Numbered from the stretch's first letter, positions 1 through 11,765 are shown. The stretch: 64,000 nt of DNA from Ctenosaura bakeri (GCA_948474755.1 CAOLHI010001850.1:62001-126000); one strand, 5' to 3'. The notes: generated by a model not told the origin, from the letters alone. A program made the numbers and translations.

Positions 1-850
1 TCTCCCTGCTCCTGACTCTCTGATCCTGAATCTCTGATGCTTAATCTCTGCCTGTGGATATGCATATCCTGTGTACAGATGTATATTTTAAGCGAGTATC
101 TGAGCTCCTTTTGATGTCCTTCGAAGAGCCTGGTCCAAATTCATGGATGCATAAAATGCAATTGGTTGTGATGAATTTGGGGCTCTCTGTTCCTTTTTTT
201 CTGACTCAAGGGTATGATAAAGCAAAATTACTTATACTCCAAAGACTCAAGGATATAACAATGCAATCCCAGATGACTGAGATTAAGTCCTGCCAATCTA
301 ATACATTTTTTGTTTTTTACATTCCGCTAAACTCACCCCTTCCTCATTATCTGGTTGATCTTCCAACTTTTAAAATGAAGTTAGCCTTTCTGCATGCTAG
401 ATTGAACGTTCTCCCACTGGCAATTCGGATGGGCAGGTACAATCATGTTCCTATGAAGGACAGAGTATGTGCTTGCAACTCTGTTTCAATAGAAGATTTA
501 ATTCATGTTCTACTTGAGTGCCCTATTTATAATGATCTTAGGAGCAAGTATATTTTTCCTTTATTGAAGTCTTTTAAGGGAAATTCCTCCTTCGCGAAAG
601 TTTGTTTTCTGCTATCTGATACTGTGAAATATGTGTCTTTCAGAACATCTAAATTTCTAGTTAGGGCCTTACAATTACGTGCCATAAAGAACAAGGAGGG
701 GTATGGAAAATGATTTATTTATTGTTGATTATGTATTACATGTAAATTGGCTGGATTATCCTTTTTCATTTTATCTAATCTTATTTTATTTTTTTCATTT
801 TTGTGCAATGGCTGGCTGCTAAAATGCAATAAACTTGAACTTGGACTTGA
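1..850 (+). mobile_element. Non-LTR retrotransposon 3' end, R4/Dong-like
   Basis: The frame 54-713 (219 codons) resembles the C-terminus of R4/Dong-type LINE proteins. Around residue 118 it reads LNVLPLAIRMGRYNHVP, then a CCHC knuckle of form C-x-C-x8-H-x4-C at about residues 139-155 (CAC...HVLLEC). The stop is followed by an AT-rich tail ending in AATAAACTTGAACTTGG at about 827-845, a poly-A-like end with a short tandem repeat. The reverse transcriptase part lies to the left of the window or is missing. A related clade (L2-like) cannot be excluded. Confidence 0.6.
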
Positions 851-1096
851 TGTATATATTGCAACAGTGAAGATTAAAGCCTCCAGGTATTTTGGATGAC
901 AAACTCTGCGTCCGTGAGTTTACTACCAGTGGGTAGAGGGGTCAGAGCTGATGCTGTAGTTGCACTCTGCTGCACATGCTTGTTGCTGTTTTGAAGCTCT
1001 GCTATGTTTATGCTTGCCTCTGGGACACTTTTTGTCCAGAGAACAGCGGTTCCAGGGAGGATTTTGTGCTGGTGCAGTAAATCATCTCCTGTCAAG

Positions 1097-1178
1097 CCAT
1101 GGAAACCCACTGGGTGATCTTGGGCACATCATCCTCTCTCAGCCTCAGAGGGAGTCCACAGCAAACCACCTCTGACTA
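1097..1178 (+). repeat. tRNA-derived SINE (family A), fragment
   Basis: Contains the family block CCATGGAAACCCACTGGGTG, then CTTGGGCACATC and CTCTCAGCCTCAGAGG. It corresponds to the middle of the fuller copy at 1421. The DNA before it (about 875-1096) is not recognised. Confidence 0.65.
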
Positions 1179-1179
1179 A

Positions 1180-1382
1180 GACCATTTCCACACTGCACTA
1201 TTATAGTGCTATGATTCTACTTTCAACACGCTATGGAATACTGGGGTTTGCAATTTAGGGAGAGGCATTTAGACTTCTCATCAAAAGAGCTCTTTGGTCT
1301 CAGGAAACTACAAACCCCAGGATTCCACAGGGGGGTCAAAAGTGGAATAATAGCACTATAACAGTGTAGTCTGGAAAGGCCC
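1180..1382. mobile_element. Palindromic MITE, family P, copy 1
   Basis: Left end GACCATTTCCACACTGCAC; right end GTGTAGTCTGGAAAGGCC. The left arm has ATGATTCTACTTTCAAC, the right arm AAAGTGGAATAATAGCAC. The centre has a long spacer (AGACTTCTCATCAAAAGAGC). An old, diverged copy with no clear target duplication. Confidence 0.8.
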
Positions 1383-1420
1383 TTAATGTAGCCAAGAAAA
1401 GAGCCACCATATTTTTTAAA

Positions 1421-1632
1421 GAGCCAGCCTGGGTTAGTGGTTTGAGTGTTGGACCAGGGCTCTAAATGGCCAGGGATTACATCTCCATGCAGCCATGATG
1501 ATCACTGGGTGAGCTTGGGCAGGTCACACTCTCTCAGCCTCAGAGGAAGGCAAGGTCAAACCCCTCTGAACAAATCTTGTCAAGAAAACCTTGGCTCAGG
1601 GTCACCATACGTTAGAAATGACTTGGGTACAC
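1421..1632 (+). repeat. tRNA-derived SINE (family A)
   Basis: Begins GAGCCAGCCTGGGTTAGTGG and runs through a B-box-like region, GGTGAGCTTGGGCAGGTCAC, CTCTCAGCCTCAGAGGAAGG, and the 3' part GTCACCATACGTTAGAAATG. This is a near-complete copy of a squamate tRNA-related SINE; I believe it is like the SINE2-type elements of Anolis. Confidence 0.75.
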
Positions 1633-1792
1633 ATAACATTAACAACAAATTGTGGAAAAGAAAATCTCACCAGGCATTGCATATCATTTCCCAAAAGTAG
1701 GTTTTTCAATGTTTATCTGAAGTGCTTAGTTCATTGCTTCACAGCGTGAGGAAATAATAAATTTACTATTCAGCTAAAGCATCTCTTATTGA

Positions 1793-1858
1793 TGTTGTTC
1801 CTGTGTGCTATCGAGTTGTTTTAGACTTATGGCAACCCTAAGGTGAACCTCAAACTAT
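1793..1858 (-). repeat. SINE family A, 3' fragment
   Basis: Reads GTGCTATCGAGTTGTTTTAG then CTTATGGCAACCCTAAGGTG, the reverse complement of the family's 3' end. Confidence 0.6.
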
Positions 1859-2204
1859 TACGCTGTGCTGGCTGTAAAATTGCACAACTACATAAATAAA
1901 GCTTCCTTTTTTTCATTTATTCTTCCACCATTTCACTCCATGACTCCGAGTGCTATGAGGAAAGGAAGAAAAACAAATTTCTCTGTCCACTTTCTCCCTA
2001 CAACAGACATACTTTTTATAAACATCTTACTCCACCCCACCCCCCCCCCACCAGCTCAAAGGTCTGAAACACTTAAAACACTTCCTCATAGAGATGCTAG
2101 AGCATCCCTGGGGTTTTTGGAGCTGCTTTTGCTGTTCTGCAGTCTCAGTTTTGAGAGGTGCCAATACGAATTGTGTAGAAGTTTGTCTTGAACATACAGG
2201 AAGC

Positions 2205-2345
2205 AAAAGTGCTGCACTCTTTGCAAAATGTAGATTGCAACCATGCATTGCAAGTTATATATTGCTGTTGCATATTGCAAATTAATTATTGCAAGATTCA
2301 TACTGCAAACGAACATTGTGAATTTGTTGTTATGCACCTTCAAGT
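2205..2345. repeat. TGCA/TTGCAA-rich degenerate tract
   Basis: Repeated short words ATTGCAA, TGCATTGCAAG and GTTGCATATTGCAAATTA. Tracts of similar word content occur near 12695-12810, 35420-35640 and 58425-58608. No longer unit is visible. Confidence 0.45.
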
Positions 2346-2537
2346 CAAATTCAGCTTATGGCAATCCTCTCATAGGCTTTTCTTTGAAACATTTCTTCAG
2401 AGGGTCTACCCTTTCTTGGGGCTGAGAGAGTGTGAACTGCCCAAGGTCACCCACTAATTTTTCATGGGTGAGTGGAAATTCAGACTCTTGCCTCCCAGAG
2501 TCCTAGTCCATCCTTCAAACCACCACTCCATGCTGGC
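2329..2537 (-). repeat. SINE family A, reverse copy
   Basis: Contains CTTCAAGTCAAATTCAGC, GAGAGTGTGAACTGCCCAAG and CAGAGTCCTAGTCCATCC, in reverse order relative to the plus copies. Confidence 0.7.
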
Positions 2538-2539
2538 TT

Positions 2540-2710
2540 GATTTTCTTGGCAAGATTTAGCCAGCAGTTGTTTGCCATTGCCTTCCACGGAGGCTGAGAG
2601 AATGTGATTTACTCAAGGTCACCCAGGGGGCTTCTATGGCTGAGCAGAGATTCGAATTCATGTCTCCTAGAGTCTAGCCCAAAATTCTAGTCACTGCTCC
2701 ACACTGGCAT
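2540..2710 (-). repeat. SINE family A, second reverse copy
   Basis: Begins TTTTCTTGGCAAGATTTAGC and ends ATTCTAGTCACTGCTCCAC. It lies directly behind the previous copy, so the two form a same-strand pair. Confidence 0.7.
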
Positions 2711-2982
2711 TGCAAATTATGCATTGCAAATAGGTATGGTGACACTCCGAGTCTTTTGTTGTCAGGTCAGCCTTGCAAGGTCACACAGTGGGCAGGCAGA
2801 ATGAGAGACTGGGAAAAGAGTTATTTTACTTAGCTGTCAAATAAAATGCTAGCACATGCTTCTCTGAAATGTTACAGCCTATAAAGTATTGCAAATCCCT
2901 TAGTTCTTTAGTTGTGGCAATTGTCAAGGAGTGGAGCGGTTTTCTTCAATGTTCTTGAAAAAAGCTTTTGAAACTCTCTGAA

Positions 2983-3660
2983 GATGGCTGGATAATAGTC
3001 CATGTGAAAGGGATCGAGGAGTCTTGGTGGACCACAAGCTGAACATGAGTTAGCAGTGTGATGGGACAGCTAAGAAAGCCAATGTGATTCTTGGTTGCAT
3101 CAATAGGAGTATGGTGTCTAGATGGAGGGAGGTAATGCATTGATTAGGCCTCATTTGGAATCCTGTGTCCAGTTCTGGGCACCTCAATTCAAGAAGGGTA
3201 TTGACAAGCTGGAACGTGTCCAGAGGAGGGCGACCAAAATGATGAAGGGTCTGGAAGCCATGAAGCCCTATGAGGATAGACTGAGAGAGCTGGGGATGTT
3301 CAGTCTGCAGAAGAGAAGGTTAAGAGGGGACATGATGGCCATGTTTAAATATTTGAAGGGATGTCATGTCAAGGAGGGAGCAGGCTTGTTTTCCGCTGCT
3401 CCAGAGGCTAGGACAAGGCACAATGGACTCAAACTGCAGGAAAAGAGATTCCACCTGAACCTCAGGAAGAACTTCCTGATGGTCTGAGCTGTCTAGCGGA
3501 GGAATATACTGCCTGGGAGTGAGGTGGATTCTCCTTCTTTGGAGGTTTTTAAGAGGCTGGATGGCCATCCGTTGGGAGTGCTTTGATGTGGGTTCCTGCA
3601 TGGCAGAAGGGGGTTGGACTGGATGGCCCCTGGGGTCTCTTCCAGCTCTATGATTCCATG
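2983..3660 (+). mobile_element. CR1 LINE, 5'-truncated
   Basis: Encodes broken pieces of the CR1 ORF2 C-terminus ([53 protein letters not shown]) and ends CTCTATGATTCCATG. Frameshifts and stops interrupt it. Confidence 0.9.
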
Positions 3661-3669
3661 AAGCTATCC

Positions 3670-4634
3670 TGTGCATCAGACAAGTGCTGCTTTTCAGAGA
3701 AGAAATGGGAGCAAGAGGGGTGCCTAATCTTTTCTCCATCAGTTATTCGTCTCACCATCAACTGGAGCCTTTGCCGGTTATCTGAGATCTTTGGGAACTG
3801 AAGCTAGAGATCTGGTACGTACTGTACAAGTGAGCTTGCTTTGGCAGCCTATATACTGGAAACTGGAACAACACAGAGTAGATACAGAGAACAGCACTTT
3901 GCAACCAGCAACTATCAGAAGCCGACCCACATCCTGGTCTCTCTTTTTCATTCCTTCATCCCTCTCCAACTGCTGTGACTTTATGAAGAGTGGAGAATGA
4001 AGCTGTCTGATCAACCACCCACCCTGCCCAAGCATCCAATTCATGGCACTGGGTGTTTTGCCCCCGGGGCATGAGCGGAGGGGGGGACAGAAACATTAAA
4101 ATTCACGTCTGGGTTTTCTGGTTGGTGCTGTCTCCTCCATGCCCAGAGGCTGAGAACAGTTCCATCCAACTGGTGCTTTTTAAGATTAACCAAAGGAGCT
4201 CCGAAGAACAGATGGCTTCAGTTCCTCCGGAGGACTTGAGATGGAGAGACGGTGACGCCAGCATCCATTTTAGGGGGAAACAACACTGGAGTTGTTTTCC
4301 TCGTCTCCAGAAAAAGGGCTCTTGTTCCACTTGAGTCAGTTCTGAGTCATATATCTATTTGTCTCTCTATCGAGCGTTCAAATTTGCTACCCTCACCTAC
4401 GCCCATGCTGGCAAAAAAATAAACCCCATATTTGGAGCACAATCCAACAGAAATGTAAATGAAACATGCAGGGTACCCCCAGAGCAGAACTGGGCAGCTC
4501 TCAGGGGCTGATGGGGGGCACATTTGTTTCCCAGGGGGCTGAGAGGGGCTGGATTCCCAGCTGCACCCCTGGAAAAAAACCTGACTTTTTTCATCCCAAA
4601 ATTCCTGCAAAAGGGTGACGGGACCACTTCATCA
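3670..4634. other. No recognisable gene or repeat
   Basis: Unclassified upstream DNA. Short frames on both strands overlap with no protein-like features. Confidence 0.4.
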
Positions 4635-5058
4635 CATATTTGGCCCTCAGTGGCCCAATTTAGGAACAGGAGAGGCTTTTCTCTCAAAAAGATATGACCT
4701 TAATTGTTTTAAAATAAGGCAAACTGTACTTTAATATTTACTTTTTTTACAATATTTATAAATATAGTAACCAACAAAGGATACTGACAATACTTATAAA
4801 TTCAGTAAGCAACAACCAACAGTAACAAAAAAAAGAAAAGAAAGATCATACAATCCAAAAATCCTTTGCATCTTATTCTTCTCTAAGTTTGAATTCTTTA
4901 AAATAAATAAATTAAAGATTGCAAACAATGATCAACATTCAGTCTTTCAAAGCTATTATAGAAATGTCCCCCATTTCTCTTCCAGATATTTGGCCCCCTC
5001 TGGGCCAATTTAGGAACGGGACAGGCTCTTCTTCCCAAAAGATATGACTTTAATGCAA
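4635..5058. repeat. Direct repeat of about 70 bp flanking an AT-rich block
   Basis: ATATTTGGCCCTCAGTGGCC...AAAGATATGACCTTAA (4637-4705) recurs as ATATTTGGCCCCCTCTGGGC...AAAGATATGACTTTAA (4985-5053). Between them is about 280 bp of A/T-rich DNA. The duplication is longer than a usual LINE target duplication. Confidence 0.65.
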
Positions 5059-5211
5059 CAATTTTTTTTTTTATAAAACAGCTCTTGGAGGAAATAGCAA
5101 AATTCGCCTCATGCCCCTCCTAGGAGGGATTTGGAAGCAAAAGCAATTGGGCTCCAGGGGCCACAAAAATGGTCGGCCGCCATTTGTGGCCTACCAGCTA
5201 CATTTCCCCAT

Positions 5212-5388
5212 CCCATTCTGCACTAGCCTGTTATAGTGCGATGATTCCACTTTCAACATCCTCTGGAAACCTGGGGTTTGCAGTTTCAGGAGGAGCCAGC
5301 TGGCCCCTCCCGAAACTGCAAACCCCAGGATTCCAGAGGATGTTGAAAGTGGAATCATCGCACTATAACAGGCTAGAGCAGAAATGGT
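5212..5388. mobile_element. Palindromic MITE, family P, copy 2
   Basis: Arms of about 85 bp meet near 5300 (GGAGCCAGC|TGGCCCC). Both arms share the rare variants GTGCGATGATTCC/GGAATCATCGCAC and CATCCTCTGG/CCAGAGGATG. Ends are CCCATTCTGCAC and GCAGAAATGGTT. No clear target duplication. Confidence 0.9.
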
Positions 5389-5688
5389 TGAGACTTTGCT
5401 CTTAAGTAAAGCAGGTCTTGGCAGAATCATCCAGGCTGTCTTATTTCCAGTTCCTGGTTTCTAATTAGGGCTGTGAAAGCTGGACCATGGAGAAAGCTGA
5501 TAGGAAGAAAACCAACTCACTCAAAATAAGGTGCTGGAGAGGAGTTCTGTGGATACCACAGAGTGCCAAAAACTCAGGTCAATCTGGACCTGAGGCACAG
5601 GACAAGCAGGATTACATGGAAAACAGTGGACCTAAACTGACAAGTTGCCTCTTCTTTCAGCACCACTAGTGTTGGAAAACATCCTCCA

Positions 5689-6153
5689 TCATAGAATCAT
5701 AGAATCATAGAGTGGGAAGAGACCCCAGGGGCCATCCAGTCTAACCCCCTGCCATGCAGGAACACCCATCAAAGCACTCCCGACAGATGGCCATCCAGCT
5801 TCTGCTTAAAAACCTCCAAGGAAGGAGACTCCACTACACTACATGGAGGCAGCGTATGCCACTGCTGGACAGCTCTGACGGTCAGGAAGTTCTTCCTGAG
5901 GTTCAGGTGGAACCTCCTTTCCTGCAGCTTGAATCCATTGCTCCTTGTCCTAGTCTCTGGAGCAGCAGAAAACAAGCTTGCTCCATCTTCAACATGACAT
6001 CCCTTCCAATATTTAAACATGGCTATCCTGTTCCCTCTTAACCTTCTCTTCTGCAGACTAAACATCCCCAGCTCCCTAAGCCGTTCCTCATAGGGTTGCA
6101 CAGCTTCCAGACCCATCGCCATTTTGGTCGCCCTCCTCTGGACACGTTCCAGC
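5689..6153 (-). mobile_element. CR1 LINE, 5'-truncated
   Basis: Starts with ATAGAATCATAGAATC (reverse complement of the 3' ATTCTATG tail) and ends GACACGTTCCAGC, encoding the ERVQRR segment on the minus strand. 157 codons remain open across the junction (5769-6242). Confidence 0.92.
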
Positions 6154-6945
6154 AAAGCATGGAAAAAGGACTTTTTTGGACTACAGCTGCCATGGGCATG
6201 CTTGCTGGGGGATTCTGGAAGCTGTAATCCAAAAACAGTCATTTGTGAGTGGCCATGCTTCCTGGAGAATTCTGAGTATTTCCCCCATCTCCATGCTCTG
6301 GCTGTTGCTCATCAGTAACTCTGAAGATCTCCTGATAAAATCAAAGAACATTTTTTTCTCCTTCTGTCTTGCCTCTGGCATGCTAATTAAAACAATGGCA
6401 CGCATGGAATATTCTAAAGGCATATTATCTATTCCTTTTGAAAGGTTATTCCTTGGCCGGATTGTTCCCAATTAGTGTACCAGAGAAGGACACGCCAAAC
6501 CTCCTCGCCTCAGAGGAAGCATCATGCTTACCGAGTATCAGAGACAAAAAGAAAAGGAACGTTTGATTTTCTGGGTCTGCTATGTAGAAAGCTGAAACGA
6601 AGCATGGAGGCCATGATCCAAAACTCTTGGAATAAATGTCATGTACTGTCTAGCTTTGAGTTCAGAGAACAGGCTGAGAGGGTTGAAAAGCTTTATTCAG
6701 AACAGCGAAGAAACATCAGCACACTTTGGCAATTGCCAGGACTGAAGACCTATTGGATTTGCAGTACCTTATAAGCCATAACATTTCCAATTAGTGTGGC
6801 CCCAAAAGGTGGGTGACTCAGGGATCCACTTGCAATGCCAGCGCCTCCATGCAAAGGTGGGGAATTAATTATAGCCCAAAAGGGAGACCTGCAAGAGGAG
6901 GGGTAACTTACAGGATCTTTTCACCAGTGTATACTGGTGTCCTAT
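6154..6945. other. No recognisable gene
   Basis: Nothing protein-like. The segment 6895-6940 (GATCTTTTCACCAGTGTATA) resembles 30855-30900, so at least this part is an old dispersed repeat. Confidence 0.4.
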
Positions 6946-8377
6946 TGTTACTACGGTTATGATATGTCTGGTGAGAGCACTAGATATCCTTTTGATATCA
7001 AACTTATTTGGCCTTTACTTGACCTTTCTCTGCCACCCTACTCCACGTGTTTGCAGAGGTCCACCAGACAAGCACATATTAGGCGCGGTCATTAATGGTT
7101 GTAAATTCCAAACCTCATTTAGGCAGGCAGCTTAAGCCTCTCCGATGCTTCAGGGAACACCTTCATGCAAACCGGCCTTGCTCAGCGCAAATCTACACAA
7201 AGACGCACGGCCAAGCGCCGAGCCATTCCTTTAAGTTGGGCCATCAGCGTAGTGGCCATACTATTGTCACCAAGCACTAAGCCCATCATGCAAAACCTGA
7301 CCTTTTCCAACGCCTTTGTCCACCGAGCATGGCATGGCCTGTAGGTAAAATCCACCCTATAAAAGGTTCCCCATTCCGAGTCCTCCTCGGATCGCTCCTG
7401 AATTCCACCCAGCCTTGCTGCCGCTGTGTTTGGCAAGCTGTCCCCTCAGTTTCCAATAACTGAGTCTGCCTCCCTTCTTGGACTACTTTGGACTTCCATC
7501 CCACCTTGCTGTCGGTTTGTCCAGCGAGCTCCCCTCAGCGAACCACGCTGAGCTTTCTTCCCTGCAACCCTCTGTTTCTCTCCAGGACTACGAGACCAGG
7601 GCCCTTTTTGCACGGGCTTTCTGTCGCGCGAGAGCCCCCTGAGCCTCGCGGGAGTGGGAGCGTCGCTCTGCACGATGCACTCCCACTTGCGCCGCGCTCA
7701 CGGGACTGCAGTGGCGCGATCGCGGGTTTTTTTATTTTCGCCTCAAAGCGAAAATCACCCGCGCTCGTGCAACGCTCCCGGCGCCCACGTGCACTTACCT
7801 CCTGTGCGGAGCATTGGGGAGGCGGCCGGGTCGCGCTTCCTTCCCTCCGCCCCTGTGGAAGGAAGGGGCGGGGCGGAGCTCTAGCGCGACGGACGCGACA
7901 GCCACCTGCTTCGCGTGAGCAGGGGAGGGAGGCTCACGGGAGAAGGCTCCTCCGGGAAGCTGCCACTTCCCCCCGTTCCTTTGCCTGCGGACGGAACGAG
8001 GGGGAAGCGGCAGCCTCCCGGAGGAGACTTCTTGTGCGAGCCGCCCTCCCCCGCTCGCACGAGAAGCCTCAATGTGAAAAGGGTGCAGGTGTCGTATTGC
8101 CCATTCCCCTGAAAACTCTCTATTTCTTTTTCTCAGTTAGCTAGTGTATGTCACGTCTTTTGTGTTGTCTGTCTACAATAAAATATTATTTGTTACTTTA
8201 AAACTTGTCTGGCTACGCTCTCTGACCTGATGCTGTAGACATAGGGTACAAGATCCTAGCTGCAGTTACCCTGCCTCTCGTTAGCTTAAGAGAGTGCTCA
8301 AGCTTAATTTCCCCATCTTGTGTTGTTGTTTGGTTATTTGGGCGCCCCTCCCGGGACCCCCAACATACAGGGTAACA
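6946..8377 (+). mobile_element. Solo LTR, family 1, carrying a CpG-rich DNA element
   Basis: Begins TGTTACTACGG and ends CAGGGTAACA. It is flanked by the 4-bp direct repeat CTAT (6942-6945 and 8378-8381). A TATA-like CCTATAAAAGG lies at 7356 and an AATAAA signal at about 8177. The TG...CA ends, 4-bp duplication and promoter-poly(A) order mark a solo LTR; the duplication length fits ERV1-type elements but Ty3-type is not excluded. Without the insertion at 7600-8085 it is about 940 bp, close to the 906 and 911 bp of the other two copies. No internal retroviral genes are present. Confidence 0.9.
7600..8085 (-). mobile_element. CpG-rich MITE, family G, copy A (inside the LTR)
   Basis: Left end GGCCCTTTTTGCACGGGC; right end AATGTGAAAAGGGTG. 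Flanked by CAG on both sides (7597-7599 and 8086-8088). The LTR copy at 58.6 kb shows the uninterrupted site (ACAGGTTTCGTATCACCC). The interior has the family landmarks TTTCGCCTCAAAGCGAAAAT and a CTTACCTCCTGTGCGGAGC block. The long open frames here are artefacts of GC content. Confidence 0.9.
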
Positions 8378-9764
8378 CTATCTCCGTCCCAGCACAGCTG
8401 ATAAATCAGACAAAATAAACTGAGTATCTCCCAGTTTCTTACTTACTTCCAAGCAGTAAGCATGCAGTCATAAATAAAGTCCAACATAAACAAAGTCCGG
8501 CAGGGTTTCACAGCAAGGGAGTGTCCAAGGTCAATCGGAGCATTTGTCAGGACATCCAGCAAGGTAGCAGGTCAGATAAGCTCTGACAACTCCTGCAGGG
8601 AAAGGCTGCCAGCTAAATAGACCCAAAGCCTAGCACAGCTGTGCCTTGATTGACTGTTGCCGGTTATAAATTCTGAGAGAGTGACACTGGGTCTCTCTTT
8701 GCTGCCTGTGCTGTGCGAAGCTGAGTCTAGGTAAGTGTTCCTCTATATCTGAAGAGGCAGGTGTGATGATGGGGTTTCCCATTATCCAGGTTTCAGTGCT
8801 GAATGGGGGTAGTTCTCCTTTCAGGCATATAATGAGCTATTAGGGTTAGCATCATAGGTCACGAGAGATAGGTGACGAGTCAGGGGGAGAAAGGTGAGAA
8901 TCTTTGAGATGCTTCGATGGAGAAGTTATAAAATCCCTGAGATACTATGCGGTAAAGAGAGAACAAAGGGGACATCCAAAAACATCAACAAAGTGGCATG
9001 GATTCTGGGTAGACCATCTCCTGGCCCTGACCTTGCAGAGCATCTCAGAAAGTGACCAACTTGCTGTGAGTCACTTAGAATGAGTCCAGTTGGTTGCGCT
9101 TGGTCTTTTGTTATTTTGGCAAATTGGCCGATCTGGAGAATGTACCTGTTTTTATAACTACTCGTAACTTAAGCGTCCCTGAGAGCGGGGAGCCTTTCAT
9201 GGGTATTATTTTCTTGTTTACTTGCATGCCTTAAAACAAATACTTGTCTGTAAAACCTCCGTTTCCTCTCCATCCCCACGCCATTCCTCGGCATACACTT
9301 AGATAGGATTCCTCTCACTCAGAAGGGGGAGATGAGGGAAAGGAAAGGACCTTAAGCATAGAGAGTGGCAGTCCTCAGAGCAGGGTCCCACTGTGCTGCT
9401 CCGGTAATTCAGAATTCAGTGGGGGGTGGCAGTAGAATTAAGAGATTTGGGGAAAATTCCTAGCTCCTGTTCAAGGCAGAAGGAAGCACTGAGTGGGAGG
9501 GGGTCCCTTATTTCCCCCCTTTAAATCTCCACAGCAAGACTCTCTGTTGGAGCTGGTGTCACCTCCTGTTTTGTTTCTGGCACTGTAACCTCTCTCTGTA
9601 CAGCAGGACCTGGCACGCCTTCTGTTTCAGCCTCTGGCATGCCCTCTGCTTCAGACTTTGAGTCAGGGTCCATGCTCTGGAAGCAGGGCATGACACCTGG
9701 TACTAACTGTGAGGCATCAATTGGAGGTTCAGAAAGAATATTGAATTGGTGGAATTCACAAACA
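8378..9764. other. No gene; possible old LTR-like DNA
   Basis: Contains ATAAATAAAGTCC-type words near 8472 and a TATA-like GGTTATAAATTC near 8661, as in worn LTR elements, but no ends or duplications can be fixed. A 105-codon minus frame at 9521-9838 is E/P-rich and unassigned. Confidence 0.35.
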
Positions 9765-10210
9765 CATAGAATCATAGAATCATAGAAATTCAGAGTTGGA
9801 AGAGACCACACAGGCCATCCAGTCCAACCCCCTGCCATGCAGGAACACCTTCAAATCAATCCCGTCAGATGGCCATCCAGCCTCTGCTTAAAAACCTCCA
9901 AGGAAGGAGACTCCACTACACTCCAAGGCAACAGATTCCACTGCCGGACAGCCCTGACTGTCAGGAAGTTCTTCCTGAGGTTCAGGTGGAATCTCCTTTC
10001 CTGCAGCTTGAATCCATTGCTCCTTGTCCTGGTCTCTGGAGCAGCAGAAAACAAGCCTGCTCCCTCCTCTACGTGGCATCCCTTCAAATATTTAAACATG
10101 GCTATCATGTCCCCTCTTAACCTCCTCTTCTGCAGACTAAACATACCCATCTCTCTAAGTCTATCCTCATAGGGCATGGCTTCCAGGCCTCTCACCATTT
10201 TGGTCGCCCT
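9765..10210 (-). mobile_element. CR1 LINE, 5'-truncated
   Basis: Starts ATAGAATCATAGAATCATAG and ends CCATTTTGGTCGCCCT. A 115-codon minus frame (9851-10198) keeps the CR1 ORF2 end nearly intact ([29 protein letters not shown]), so this is a young copy. Confidence 0.93.
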
Positions 10211-11306
10211 AGAAATTAAGCAGTCTTACAACCATGCAAAGCTAGCAGAGCAAAAGGAGAGAAAGGCTGGACAGCAAGGAGATTTTGGGTTGAAGTGGGT
10301 GATAATTACAGGTCCCAAAGCTGAAGTGTGGCTCAGACTGGAAGTCCAAGGGCGAAATGAGGGACAGGAATCTGGGGGCCCTCATGCAGTGTAACACACC
10401 AACGTGCGTCCAAAGTACTAAGCAAATTACCTTGGTTGGAGTTGGGGTTTCAGTACCCCATTTCCCATACTGAAGGGGCATGTGTTAATTGCTCTCCTGC
10501 AGAGAAAACAAAGGGGTGTGGAAAGGGCTGATGGTTTTAACTTCAGACAAAGCATTGATGGAGGTCGTGATAATCCCTTAATGGCTGGACAAGTGAGGAA
10601 ACAAAGGGAAATTTCCATGGGAGAGTAAAGGATGTTGATCTTTTGGTTGCTTCCTCTTGTAGCTGTGTTGGCTATTTCCCCCCCGAGTTTGGGCAGTTGA
10701 CGGAATTAGCTAGAACCCATTATGTTGGGGCTGTCTGGGTAATCCTCACAAATTTATGATCTGTCCATGCTGAGGTCATCTGCCTTAGCCCCACGTTCTC
10801 AGCCAGAATCCCTTCTCCACGTGGCATTTCAGCCATAAGTGTATAGTTTATATTTTCGATGTGGAGTGGAGCATACAGCACGGTAACAATAGCACACAGC
10901 AGAATTCCAGCTTAGTTAAAGCAAGATTCTTTCCCAGGCTCTTCTTTCCCTGCCAATATCTCATTCCGCCTGCCAGCTGCATGACCTTGCAGCCACGTCT
11001 GCTCATCCAATAGCAAGGGCATGTGTATTTCTATACCATTTATCAGCTAAGTGCTCTCTAAGTGGTTTACAATGTGGATAACATTCCCTTGTTCCCGGCA
11101 CAGTTTCTCACCCGATTCCATCATCCCCTCACAGCTCAAGAAAGCCTATTTGTTAAACATCAATGCAAAGTGACTGCCTTAAGCATGGCAGGGAAAAGCA
11201 GAGCTCATCTGACATGGAGAGAAGTCCCACCGAAGTGAAAAGATTTACTTCTTCTGAAAAGCAGAAATCCTCAGAATTTCCGGAGATAGTGGCTAGTGGT
11301 AAACAG
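10211..11306. other. No recognisable gene
   Basis: Unclassified upstream DNA; no splice-flanked conserved frame, repeat end or structure noticed. Confidence 0.4.
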
Positions 11307-11698
11307 AGAGCCACTGTGGCATAATGGTTTGAGCATTGGGACTACAAAAACTGGGGACCAGAGCATTTCCGCACTAGCCTGTTATAGCGCTATGATGGCA
11401 CTTTCAACATCCTATGGAATCCTGGGGTTTGCAGTTTCGGGAGGGGCCAGGCCGCCCCTCCCGAAACTGCAAACCCCAGGATTCCATAGGATGTTGAAAG
11501 TGCCATCATAGCGCTATAAAAGTCTAGTGTGGAAATGGTTCAGGATTTGATTTTCTGCTCAGCCATGGAAACCCACTGGGTGAGCTTGGATGTGTCACAC
11601 ATTCTCAGCCCCGAGAAAACCCCTTGAAAGGTTCACCTTAGAGTCTCCATGAGTTGCAAATGACTCAAAGGCACACAACGACAGAAACAGCAACAAGA
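11307..11698 (+). repeat. SINE family A, split by a MITE
   Basis: The 5' part GAGCCACTGTGGCATAATGG is at 11310 and the 3' part GCTCAGCCATGGAAACCC onward at 11558, ending in GGCACACAACGACAG. The palindromic element at 11362-11540 interrupts it. Confidence 0.8.
11362..11540. mobile_element. Palindromic MITE, family P, copy 3
   Basis: Inserted in a SINE with target duplication CAG (11359-11361 and 11541-11543). Arms are almost perfect, and both carry the unusual ATGATGGCAC/GTGCCATCAT in place of ATGATTCCAC/GTGGAATCAT. The centre is GGGGCCAGG|CCGCCCC. Confidence 0.95.
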
Positions 11699-11765
11699 AG
11701 AAGTAGGAAGCAGCCATAACAAACCTTATGAGTCCTTGAGATTTGCAAGAGAGGTTTTTCTCAGA

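Noticed and set aside
9521..9838. 105-codon minus frame with E/P/T-rich end
   Set aside because: It runs into the CR1 tail, has no splice or domain support and resembles worn LTR-type DNA.
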